From contig MLAK01000103.1 in NCBI GenBank assembly GCA_001839685.1, forward strand, positions 1-11,244: a DNA stretch of 11,244 bases, given 5' to 3'. How positions within the stretch are numbered: the stretch's first letter is position 1; each line of letters starts with the position of its first letter. Of this stretch, positions 1 through 10,700 are shown piece by piece. The notes beneath the pieces are model-generated. The model made no database searches. It worked only from the letters and a program-made list of their open reading frames with translations, and was not told the DNA's origin. This DNA is from Tritrichomonas foetus. Taxonomy: Eukaryota; Parabasalia; Tritrichomonadida; Tritrichomonadidae. The translations under genes and the position numbers were made by a program.

Positions 1-6
1 AAATAC

Positions 7-22
7 ATTCAAATATTTGAAT
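7..22. repeat. 16-bp perfect palindrome
   Basis: The two 8-nt arms ATTCAAAT and ATTTGAAT are exact reverse complements with no spacer. It lies at the left edge of the window, about 670 bp upstream of the Rac start. It could be a dimeric protein-binding site or chance in AT-rich DNA; the sequence alone does not decide. Confidence 0.5.
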
Positions 23-436
23 AGGATCATAAAAGTTCAGCCCTAAATGAGACGATTCACATAAAATTTTCTTTCAAAAAATAAATTTGGAGTGATTTTT
101 TGAATAGGGTGAAAACTGATCATGTTTTATCGAAGCTGATTCCTGTGAATTATTACCATATTGTTCCAACTATACACCAAACACTAGTGCTAAAAACGTG
201 AATTACTCGAACAATTGATGAATGATTACTGATAGATTATAGACTCATACATGATCATAATGATTGTTATTACATAAGTGGGTTTGAGGAAATACCAATC
301 CAAAAATAACATCACGATAATTGTGAAGATAAACATATAATTGATTTTTATTTTTTTGATAAAAATGATTAAATATTTTAATAGGAATATTTATAACATA
401 ATTGTAAATAATTTATCATATTATAAGAGTGAAATG

Positions 437-455
437 TATCTTCTTTTCGAAGATA
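437..455. repeat. Short hairpin, 7-bp stem
   Basis: TATCTTC (437-443) pairs exactly with GAAGATA (449-455) across a 5-nt loop TTTTC. It lies about 240 bp upstream of the Rac start codon. No function is assigned; a stem this short may be chance. Confidence 0.35.
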
Positions 456-683
456 TACCGTTTATGTAAAGACAAAAATTGAAAACCTTTGTTCGGATAA
501 TTTAATATTCAATGTTTGGCATTGAATTAAGATTTTCAGAAAAACCGAATTCAAACTACTCAATTTCACTGGATCATTGAAAAAAATACGTTTATTTCGC
601 GGGATGATCTTCCGTTCTGGTCAATTTGACGATAGATTATTTAAAATACAATTGCTTTTTTACTTTTTAAGTACTTTATATCT

Positions 684-688
684 TCACT
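684..688 (+). promoter_or_regulatory. Initiator-like element (TCACT) of the Rac gene
   Basis: TCACT fits the trichomonad initiator TCA(+1)YW, which in Trichomonas vaginalis lies within about 20 nt of the start codon and sets transcription start at its A. That would put +1 at 686 and give a 5' UTR of about 7 nt before the ATG at 693. The motif is short, so support comes mainly from its position. The element is an inference until transcript ends are mapped. Confidence 0.6.
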
Positions 689-692
689 CATC

Positions 693-1321
693 ATGAAGCG
701 TATCTATTTTTTTTCTAATACTCAGACATTAAATGCGTTGTTGTCGGAGACGGTGCCGTCGGTAAAACTTGCCTTCTTATCAGTTACACCACCAACGCTT
801 TCCCAGGAGAATATATCCCAACAGTTTTTGATAACTATTCCGCAAACGTAATGGTTGAAGATCAAGCTATCAACCTTCAACTTTGGGATACAGCCGGTCA
901 GGAAGATTACAAGAAGTTGAGACCACTTTCATATCCACAAACAGACGTTTTCATCCTTTGCTTCTCGCTTGTTTCTCCAACATCACTCGAGAATGTTCAA
1001 AATATGTGGGTTCCAGAAGTTAAAGAACACTGCCCATCCACGCCATACATTCTTGTTGGTATGAAGTCCGATCTTCGTGATGAGTTCCCACAGCACGCAG
1101 ATGACTTCAAGTCAAAGGGATGGGAGCCAGTTGCTACACAAAAGGGCGAAGAAATGAAGAAGACTATCGGCGCACAAGATTATGTTGAATGCTCAGCCCT
1201 CAAGCAGTTCCACCTTAAAGAAGTTTTCGAATCAGCTATCAGGGTTGTTCTTCATCCACCAAGCCAGCAAGCCGCTTCCAGCAGTAAAAGTTCTGAAGGT
1301 GGCTGCTGTGAAATATGCTAA
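693..1321 (+). CDS. Rac/Rho-family small GTPase (spliced: 693-699 joined to 726-1321)
   Basis: This is a membrane-anchored GTP switch of the Rac/Rho family, which normally controls actin and cortical dynamics. Exon 1 is ATG AAG C. Removing the 26-nt intron gives a 200-residue protein starting [12 protein letters not shown], closely like Rac1 MQAIKC. Visible motifs are the P-loop GDGAVGKT (10-17), switch [12 protein letters not shown] with Thr35, switch [11 protein letters not shown] with Gln61, the base-specificity motif MKSD (115-118, where Rac1 has TKLD), a Rho-type insert around 122-137, and ECSAL (157-161). Numbering equals human Rac1 through D118, which strongly supports the start and intron. 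The C-terminus is GGCCEIC: a CAAX-type box with Cys197 prenylatable and Cys196 possibly palmitoylated, with no polybasic tract. Its leucine codons are CTT/CTC/TTG with no TTA, unlike the neighbouring HYDIN gene, which suggests strong expression. Rac versus another Rho subclass is less certain than the family. Confidence 0.95.
700..725 (+). other. 26-nt spliceosomal intron in the Rac gene
   Basis: The intron begins GTATCT and ends CTAATACTCAG, with an eight-T run between. The 3' end matches 9 of 12 positions of the trichomonad fused branch-point and acceptor motif ACTAACACACAG when aligned as TCTAATACTCAG. The donor differs from the usual GTATGT at its fifth base. Removal joins ATG AAG C to AC ATT AAA, restoring the missing N-terminus with correct Rac numbering. 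In the unspliced frame a TAA at 716-718 blocks any upstream start, so an intron or equivalent is required. Its length falls in the very short class of trichomonad introns. Not proven without cDNA. Confidence 0.87.
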
Positions 1322-1322
1322 A
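1319..1322 (+). promoter_or_regulatory. TAAA polyadenylation signal overlapping the Rac stop codon
   Basis: The stop codon TAA (1319-1321) is followed by A, giving TAAA. In Trichomonas vaginalis a UAAA tetranucleotide that may include the stop codon serves as the polyadenylation signal, and 3' UTRs are short. By analogy the Rac mRNA would end shortly after this point. The motif is only four bases, so this is suggestive. Confidence 0.5.
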
Positions 1323-1774
1323 GTCTCGAGCTCAGTTTCATTGATTTAACAAATAATTACTCATCTATGTTTTTTTCCTTTTTTTTGTCTTCAGAAATAA
1401 TCACCAACTATTTTCTACATTTATGGATAATTTGGAAAATTTTTTTTGACATAATTACATTATTCCAAAAAGTGACGTTTTAAAAGGATATTTTTAAGTT
1501 TTTATCCCAAAACCATTCTGTTGTGTATTATCATCTTTTCCCTTTTGGATGTTTTCTTTATTAATGTATTTAAATACATGGGTTCTTAATTTAGTGATAT
1601 GGAAATTAATCAAATGGAATATCTAAATTTTGTGATTCATGAATTCTTTGGATAGAAAACAGGCAGAAAAGTGATTTTTATTGAAAAATTTCGACTGGCA
1701 TATGAAAATTTGTGATAAAAAGACAGTTGACGATTTTGTTTGTATACGTTATTCTTTAAAATTTACAATTTGAA
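1322..1774. other. Intergenic region between the Rac and HYDIN genes
   Basis: This is AT-rich DNA with no supported gene or RNA. It holds the short Rac 3' UTR and presumably the HYDIN promoter. T-rich runs occur at about 1370-1390 and 1441-1446, and a 16-bp palindrome at 1564-1579. Within 30 nt of the HYDIN ATG I find no clear TCAYW initiator; the nearest structure is AAATT-TAC-AATTT at 1758-1770. No CTAAY-plus-ACTCAG acceptor motif is present, so an upstream spliced exon for HYDIN is not supported here. Confidence 0.65.
1564..1579. repeat. 16-bp perfect palindrome upstream of the HYDIN gene
   Basis: The arms ATGTATTT and AAATACAT are exact reverse complements with no spacer, centred about 200 bp upstream of the HYDIN start. 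It may be a symmetric factor-binding site for the HYDIN promoter, or chance in AT-rich DNA. Confidence 0.45.
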
Positions 1775-4700
1775 ATGAAGCAACATGTCGATCCTGATGT
1801 TGCATTTTTACCGCCAACATATATATTTTCTTCATCAAAAGTTGCTGCCAAAATCGTAAATGATGACAACAAATTATTTAAATATGAATGGAGATTATAT
1901 TCTTCGAAGGAAGAAGAAAAGGATGCCCTTTCAAATTGTGACATATATTCACCAGAAGATCGCAGTAAATTTCATTCAATGCTATTATTTCAATCCGAAA
2001 CATTGTCAATCGAACCAATATGTGGGGAAATCTGGCCACAGCGTTTCCAACAGTTTATAATCCATTTTAATCCAAAACGGCCAAATATTAACAAAGAAAT
2101 CGCACATTTATATAATTTGGAAACAGAAGAAAGAATTCCATTTGAAATTAATGCCAATGGACTACAACCTACTGCTGAATTTTCTGTTGATCAAATTGAC
2201 CTTGCACACATCAATTTAGACAAACCCAAGACATTTCAAGTGAATTTGATTAATACAGGAAAAGTTCCTTTCGACTTTGAGTTAGAGAAAAGGACACCTG
2301 TCCATTTGAAATTTAAATTTTCACCAACAAGTGGCCATCTTGATGTTGGACAGTCAATTCCCGTTACGATTGATTTTGCTGCCAACTATGTTGGCCAATT
2401 CAATGAAACTTTTACTTATCATATTGTTGGATTTTCCCAAGGACATCCATCAATTTCCATTTATGGTCGAGTTATTGGGGCTTCTTATCAAATCAGCAAG
2501 GATTTAATCGATTTTGGTAATGTTAGCTATGGTTTTCTTTATACTCAAGAATTCGAAATAACCAATTCTTCAGGAATTCCTTTTGATTTTGCTCTTTCTT
2601 TAAAACAAGATAAAAGTTTTGATGCTCGTGAGTTTTCAATTAATCCAAGTATTGGAAGCATTCCAAAATTTTCAAAACAGATCGTAAAAGTAGAATTTAT
2701 TCCAATCTTTGTTCAAGATTATAGTGTAACTTTAAATATTGAAGGTACGAAATCAGAAGAACAATTAGGATCGATTAAATTAGTCGCTCGAAGTTTATGT
2801 CCAGAAATATCAATTCAAGATAATATAATTGATCTCGGAAACATTTTTATTCATCATGAATATACAACAAGTGTTAGTTTGGTTGATGATACCGATTTCC
2901 CTGCTAAATTTGAATTTATTGAAATTGATGATCAATCATCATTAGACATGAAAGTCGTTTTCTTAAAATATCGTGGATCAATTGGTCCCCATACAACCGC
3001 AATGTGTCCAATTAAGGTTACACCAAAACAGCTTGGCCATATTGAATTACAGAGATCCATTCGAATATATGGAAGTAATTTCCCACCAATTCCTTATACA
3101 ATTAAAGCATTATGTACTGGACCAAATCTTTTATTTCCTTCTAATATTATAGATTTTGGAGGAACACCTGTACTTCAAGATATTGTTAAGATTTTCCCAA
3201 TTAAAAATGATTCACTCATTCCTGCTATTTTCTCTTTTGAAATTAAGGGTGAATCAATGTTTCGAATTGAACCAAAAAGCGGAATAATAGAGCCAGGAAA
3301 AACACTAGATTTAAACGTAATTGCTAATCTAGATGATTCTATAAATTATAGTGAGAAATTATTCATGAGTGTAAAATACTTGACAACCATGACTTTTGAA
3401 ATTAAAGCCAAAGGAACTGGGACTGCAATAGTTTCATCAATTGATATGAAGTTAATTGATTTAGGGTATGTTTTTACTTCACAACCAGCAATAATTAATT
3501 TCACCTTAACAAATAATGGACGAAGAAATCAAGAATTAAAATGGGGACAACAAAAGGCCAAAATTGAAGGAAATAATCGAGCTTCTGTGAATTATAAAAT
3601 TGTTCCGGATTCAACCATTATTGAACCAAAAGAAACAATAAATTGCCAAATTGTTCTAGAATGTAATGCTAATTGCGCTTTTTCATTAAACCCAACATGC
3701 CAAGCAGCCATTGGAAGACAAAGATATGATTTATATAAAACAGAAATCAAAGGTATTTTTATTAAGCCTATGATTACCTTTGCAACAGAATCATTAATCT
3801 TTAAATATGTTCATGATGTAGAACAAGAAGAAAAGTTAACAGGGAAATTAACGACAAATGAATTAATTACTCCTTCAAAATCATTATTAATGCCAATAAC
3901 TCTTGGCGATACCATCAAAAATAATTCGGAATTACCTTTAGATATAGAAGTTCGATGTGAAAAACCATTCCAAATCTCACAATCATCATTTTTCTTACAA
4001 CCACAAGAAACTGCACCATTTGATATCACGTTTCATACAGACTTCAAAAAGAATTTTACAACTGAAATTGTTGAAAAGAAAATTTATTTTCATTTTAGAG
4101 ACAATCCTCATAAGTATGCAATTAATTTGAAAGGATTGATGATATTTCCAAATTTATCATTTTCGCCTAATAATGTAGTTAATTTTGGTATTTTATTGAA
4201 AGGAACAGAAGAAACTAGAATAATAAAAGCTACTAATTCCGGAACTGTTCCTGCAAGGTTTTTATGGGAATTAAAGAACAAGCAATCGTTTGATATATAT
4301 CCAATAAATGATGTTATAGAACCAGGAGAGACAAAAGATGTTCATGTCACTTTTTATGCAGGTGAAGGAACACATTTCAAAAATACCGCCGTGTGTCATG
4401 TAATTGGTGGACCTGAATATCAAATTGAACTCAATGGATCATCATCATCAATTGATTATTCACTTGATAAGCGCGTAATCGATTTCGGTAAAAGGGATTA
4501 CAGAGAAACATTGACAGATAATATAGTATTAACTAATAACTCCCTTGTTCCTATAAATTATCATATTAAATTACCCAAAGGTTTAGGATTCCACTCATTT
4601 TCAATTGAACCACAAAAAGGTGTATTAAATCATAAAGATAAAGCAGTTTTTAACTTCAAACTTGTTGCTGGATTTCCTCGTTCATATAGTTCCCTCTTTA

Positions 4701-7700
4701 ATATTCAAATAGGAAATTTTGATGAAGTTCAAATAGATATTCATGTTGATTGCTATATTCCACAACTCCTCTTTTCTATTCCAAGAATAAACAATGAAAC
4801 AAATAACATGACTTTAGATTCAGAGAAAAAATTCATGATTGAAAAATTCACAGATATTTATAAGAAACCTCGAAGGCCTGCACAAAAATTAGGCAGTATT
4901 TTGGTTTTTAGAGGAATCGAGCTTTCTTCTTATAAGATCGATTTTGGGGAAATTATCCTTGGCGATAATAAAACTCTATCATGTGAGCTTAAAAATGTGA
5001 CGCCTTATCCAATTTCAATGGAAATGTTAGCAAGCTCATTAAATGGAACTGGGTTTTCAATTAGTACAACCAGTTTTCGCGATATTCCACAAAACGAACG
5101 CATCAATATAATATTTTCTTTTGAATCAGATAAAAAGACTACAACTAATACGGGGAAAGTGAATATCCCAATTCCTTTGATTTTTAGTGACGAAATTGGT
5201 TATACAATTCATCTAATTGCAGAAATTAAAATGCCTGTTTTATCTTTTTCTAAAACAAATTTTACATTTGAAACAACAATTATTGGTCAGAAATGGATTC
5301 AAACAATGCAACTACGAAATATGAATCCAATTTCAATTCCATTTAATATTGAACCATGCCAATCACCAAATATACTTCAAAGAACCAAATACAATAAAGA
5401 TGATGTGTTTACTGCATATCCATCAAACGGTGTCTTACCACCATATTCATTTTTGAATATTGATCTTACTTTTGCTCCGACAGCAGAAAAAAACTATTCA
5501 ATGCAATTTCCAATCAATATCAAATATTCTGACCAAGTTTTTGTTCAAGTTAAAGGAACAGGTACTCAAATGAAAGTCACTTTTGATCCTCCTGAAGTAG
5601 ATTTTCAATCATTACAACCATTTTCAGATAAATCAATTGCAACTGTAGATATTGTGAATAATTCTTTAATTGGAGTTGAAGTGTTTTCTCAGCAGTTTGA
5701 TTTTCAATTGCTTTGCAATTCTCTTACAAAGCAATTCATCAGTCTTACAAACAGTGAACCTGAACAAATTCCTGTTGCTACATTTTCAAAACCAAAATCA
5801 AACACAATTTCTAAATTTTCTTTAGTAGTTGTTGTTCATGGTCCTCCAAAAAGTGGAAGAACGACAGTTTCAGAGAAATTATCTCAAATGCTAGGAATAC
5901 CAATTCTATCTTTAAAACATTTATTCTATGATAAGTTTGATCTTCCTGATAATGAATTGATTGAAATTCTTCAAAAAACAATAACATCGCCTGAGTTTAT
6001 AAAAGGCTTCATTATTGATGGACTTGATGCTTTCCCAGATAATACTCCAGAAAATGAACAATTTATCATGAGTTTCCTCAAGCAGAAAAGTACTTTAGAT
6101 GAATTATCAAAGAATCCATATACAGTATTGAATCATCCAATCGTAACAACAACAGAAAAAGTTTTGAATTTGATAACAGCATCATTAGATGGTCAATATT
6201 TATTTTTGGTTGGATTAAATGCAAATGAAATTATTTGCCATCAACATGAATCACTGAATGAAGCAGAAGAAAAACATGTCAAAATTGAAAGAATTAAGAA
6301 AGAAATGGAGGATTTGTTTAATATGGATGAAGATGCTTACATGAAATTGTCTGAATACGATAGACAAATCGTTGATAAAAAGAGAGAGCATTACAGACGT
6401 TATAAAATTGAACATAATGGTGATTTATCAGAATATGAACCATTAATTGACGAGGATAGTCAAAAATCACAAAGTATCAATCACAGTAAAGGAAGAAATA
6501 AAAAAGTACCACGTGGTCAGGTGCCAAATGATCCACTTTTACAAGCAGTTATTCTGTTTCAATATACATTTGGCAGATTAGCCGAAAAAACGAAAGAAGA
6601 ATGTCAAAACTTTAACAATTTATATCAAAATAATATCAGTCCAAATGAAGAAATTCAACAACAAATTATTCAACAGATATTATCTTCTACTGAAAAGAAA
6701 AAGAAAGAAGAACCTGTTTTCAAATCAATTGCAAATTCAAATTGCCTTATTGTGAATGCAATGGATACAATTGAAAGTGTAATGGAAGAAATCATTACAT
6801 TTATACCTAAATTTGATGTATTTAAAGACAAAGCAGCTGTTGTACCACAATCTTATAAAATAATGCCAGATTCATCAAACATTGAACTTCTTCCATTCCC
6901 TGATCTATTTTCTATTGTGAGTGAAGAGCCACCAGGCGATTTTCCGGAATTTTTGAAACCACCACAACCATCTTCTCAACACAAAAAGACTCGAAAATCA
7001 ACGTCAAAAATGGAATCATCTCCTTATGTTAACTTGATATCAGAGATTGATCCAATAAATTATACATGTAGATGGAAGATTCCACCCAATTCTCGAGTCA
7101 CTCTGAAATTAGCATTTGATTCCTCAGCAATTGGTGTTTTTCAAGATGAACTTCTTTTTGGCTTAGTTAATTGTAGAAATGACTTATATAAATTACCAGT
7201 AAAAGGATTTTGCTATTTTGCTGATGTTGATCGATCACCAAAAGCAATATTTCCGAAAATTCTTGGAAATAAAACCACAAAAGCTCAAAATGCTTTCATT
7301 ACTAATACCAATGAATTTTATTTCGGTGCACTTTTGATTGTTAAAGAACGAACAAGAAATTCCCAACCAGCATATAAAGCAACTCTTAACTTAGTGAATA
7401 ATTCTGAATTTCTTGTTGAAGCTCATTGTGAATTACAAGTTGCTGGGGTTAAAACTCCATGGGCTTTAGAAACTCCTACTCAATCAATTAATCCAGGCGA
7501 AACAGGAAATATTGTGATTGGATTTAATCCATCAACTGTTGATGTATATAAAAACAAATTAACTGTCTATATTAAAGATAACCCTGAACCATTATATATT
7601 AATTTAGCTGGAGAAGGATGTTCACCTAACTGTGAAGTTTCCACAACATCTATTGACTTTGATAAATTACTTCTCAGTATGACAAGAACATTAAACTTTA

Positions 7701-10700
7701 GTCTTAAAAATGTTGGAAAAGTTCCAGCATTTTGGAAAATCAAAGGTGGAAATGTTCTTGGTAATAATTTCAAGATTTCAGAATTAGAGGGAAATATCAA
7801 AGAAGGTGGATCAACAAACATCACAATTACATATTCTAGTGAAAAAGCTTATTGTTCCAAGAAAGCGCTTCAAATTGATATATTTGATATCAACAAAAAT
7901 AGAGTTTTCATGTCACATCATGTATCAGTTGCTGCTGAATCATTTGATGTACTATTTGATTTCATTTATCCAAAAGGCTTAGATCATTTAAGCTTTGGAA
8001 CAACAAAAGTAGGTCAAGAAAAAATGCTTCAATGCACTTTAAGAAATCGAGGCAAATATCCAAGTGAATATAAAATCTTTCTAAACAAGACCTTTAATCA
8101 TAAAAGCTTAATTAAAATATCTCCTGATGAAGGTCAAGTCCCAGTTGGCGATAAGGGGGTTCTTGTTAATGTTACTTTTAAAGCAGATTCTGCTAAGAAA
8201 TTCACGAATTGCAAAGCAATTAATTTAAGAATAACTGATCCAATCAATAATCAAGTAACCAGCACAATAACCTTGCCATTTTCTGTCGAAACAGTTTATT
8301 CAAGTTATGTTATCTCACCAGAAAAGGTTTTAGATTTCGGTCCAATTCCTGTCTCAACAACCGCAACAAAAGAAATAAAACTTAAAAATGTTGGTGTTTT
8401 CCCATTTGATTTTGAAGTTTATCCAAAAATCGAAATCATTGAACCTTCTGGGTCAATGACCAAAAATGGAAAAGGAAGAAAATCTATACCAAAGAAACCC
8501 AATCCACGTCAATCACCAATCACCAAAGGTAAAAAGAAAGGAAATGGCAAAGATTTTGCTATCGATCATTTCCATGTCAGCCAATCAGGTGGTAATATTA
8601 ATCCAGATAATGATGTTAATTTTAATGTTTCATTTAATTCTATTGTTGATGGTGTTTTTGAAAATACCATTATATTTAAGATTTCTGACAGCGTTCCAAA
8701 AATCGCAGATGGTTTTCCCCTTAAATTAAGAGCATCTGTATTTATTCCTGGAATTATTACAGATGACTTCGAAAAAATATTTCCAAACCAGCATCTTTGC
8801 TTACGTTATGATATTATTAAAAGAGACACTGCTGCTTTTATTGAAGATGAACAAGTTTATCATTTTGCACCATCTGTTCTTAAGCAAACATCAACTGTTG
8901 GAATTGCCATGATAAATCCTTTACCAATTCCTTGTGTTGTTGATATCACTCTTAAACCAAGAACCAAAAATCAACAAAACAAATTCCCATTTGATGTTTC
9001 ATCAAAAGCTGTTAAAATTAATCCAAATTCCACCACAATGGTTGATATGACTTTTACACCACAATTTAATGAACTATTTAAAGGTTTATTCGAGGCTGTA
9101 GTTCGTGGTGGATTAAATGCTAATACTAAATTAATGAAATTTGGTATTGAAGGAGCAGGAACCTTACCAGCAATTACCATTGTTGATAATCCTAAATGTA
9201 AACCAGTTTCATTTGGTAAAACTCTTGTTGGTACAAATAAGCATAAAAGAATTACATTGCAAAACAATGGAGTCATTCCAGCACATCTTACAATCACAAC
9301 AACTAACACAACTGGCGATTTTGAATTAGAAAACATTGATACTGTACAGAAATTTACTTTAGATGTTCATCAACTTTATTCCCTTCATGTTAACTATTGC
9401 CCACAAACCAATAGAAAAGGACAATTTACCCTACAAATTGAAGTTCGAGATAATCCAAATTCAAACATTAATCTTGACTTCACTGGTGAAGGTTTCAGAG
9501 AAGATGTTGTATTTGAAGGCATTAAAGGTGATGAAAACGAACTCTATTTCAACAGTGTTATTGGACAACAACAACAGATTAGTTTCACTATGCATAATGT
9601 TTGTGAAGACGATGTTCGATTCCAGTTTCCAAATCATAATGATTTCACATTTACACCAAGAGTTGGACAACTTCGAAAAGGACAACAAAAGAAAATCACT
9701 GTAAATTTCTTCACAGAAAAACCATCGAAATTCAACGGACTCAAGATGAATTGTCAATGGTCTAAAATTAAAATTAATTCGAATGAAAAAGGTGATTGGG
9801 ATGATTCCATGAAAGTTGTGAAATTTGTTGAAAGACATACATTGAATCCACATCCACTTAGACCACCAACTGCTGAAGAAAGACCAAAAATGACACCAAG
9901 AAGATTCCCAGGTACTGCCAAAAGACTTCCTAATTTACAACCGGAAGAACTCCAACAAATTGTGTTTCAATCACCAAGAGGAGCTGATCATGATCTTATC
10001 AAAGTTGTTGATATTCAACCAGAACCTGCTTATCAAACAATTAATAGTCGTCAAAAAGATCTACAACTTCGAGTTTTCGCGGTAAGTGATTTCATTAAAT
10101 ATGATATTTCTACAAAAGAAATTGAATTTTCTTCAACTATGATGTTTGAAAAGAGATCGATGGAATTCACAATGACAAATACATCACAAATTAGGTTTGA
10201 ATTCAATTGGAGAGCCAGACAATTTGGCTCACTACGTACAAATTATGCTGATTCACATCCTTGTCCATTTACTGTTGAACCAAGTAGTGGATTTCTTGAA
10301 GCTGATCAAGTTCAAACTTTCACTGTAAATTTCATACCTGAAGAAGTTGATGACTTTTCAGCTCATTTGGTCTGCGATATTCCATTTTTGACCCAACTTG
10401 ACCCACCTGATATTTACGTCACTGGAAGATCACGAAGACCAGTTTGCCACTTCTATTTGGAGACTTCTGATTACTTGTCAGCAGGAAGACGACATCCTGA
10501 CTATACTGATCCACTTCCTGATGATGTTCGTGTGATTGAAATGTTTGCTTATGAGCTGAAAAAGAGTACAACGAAGAAATTTGGAATCTTAAATGCGACT
10601 GATACACCTTATGAGGTTTTCTGGGAAAGAGTTATTCGCGATAAGAAAGATACAAATTGTCCAATAACTTGCGACTATCCAAGAGCTTTGATATCAAGTG

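Larger units (their letters stand above)
1..683. other. Gene-free AT-rich upstream region
   Basis: I see no convincing coding region, tRNA or rRNA here on either strand. The stretch is AT-rich with many stops in all frames. It presumably contains the 3' flank of a gene outside the window and the upstream region of the Rac gene. Small structures seen are a 16-bp palindrome at 7-22, a hairpin at 437-455, and three copies of a loose TTTGAATAGG-like word (16-25, 99-108, and 376-385 with one change). A slightly less AT-rich patch near 597-632 has no recognisable function. Confidence 0.7.

Noticed and set aside
431..440. Alternative upstream donor GTATCT at 436-441 for the Rac intron
   Set aside because: It would need an ATG exon ending just before it with suitable phase, and the only nearby ATG overlaps the donor itself. 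The 26-nt intron gives exact Rac1-like N-terminal length.
1364..1394. T-rich tract ending TCTTCAG downstream of Rac, like a polypyrimidine acceptor
   Set aside because: It lies after the Rac stop codon, lacks the CTAAY branch motif expected in this lineage, and has no coding exon after it.
9302..9314. ACTAACACAACTG inside HYDIN resembles the trichomonad intron 3' motif
   Set aside because: It lacks the terminal CAG, the frame is open through it, and the encoded residues belong to a well-formed ASH repeat, so no intron is needed.
8971..9336. Antisense open frame of 121 codons within HYDIN
   Set aside because: The opposite strand encodes clearly conserved HYDIN repeats. The antisense product has no recognisable domain and looks like a composition shadow, as do the other short overlapping frames at 3811-4029, 8466-8729, 9363-9704 and 9461-9853.
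10081..10087. GGTAAGT resembles a spliceosomal donor site
   Set aside because: It lies within the conserved segment encoding VFAVSDFIKYD, which continues in frame with HYDIN homology; no matching acceptor motif follows.
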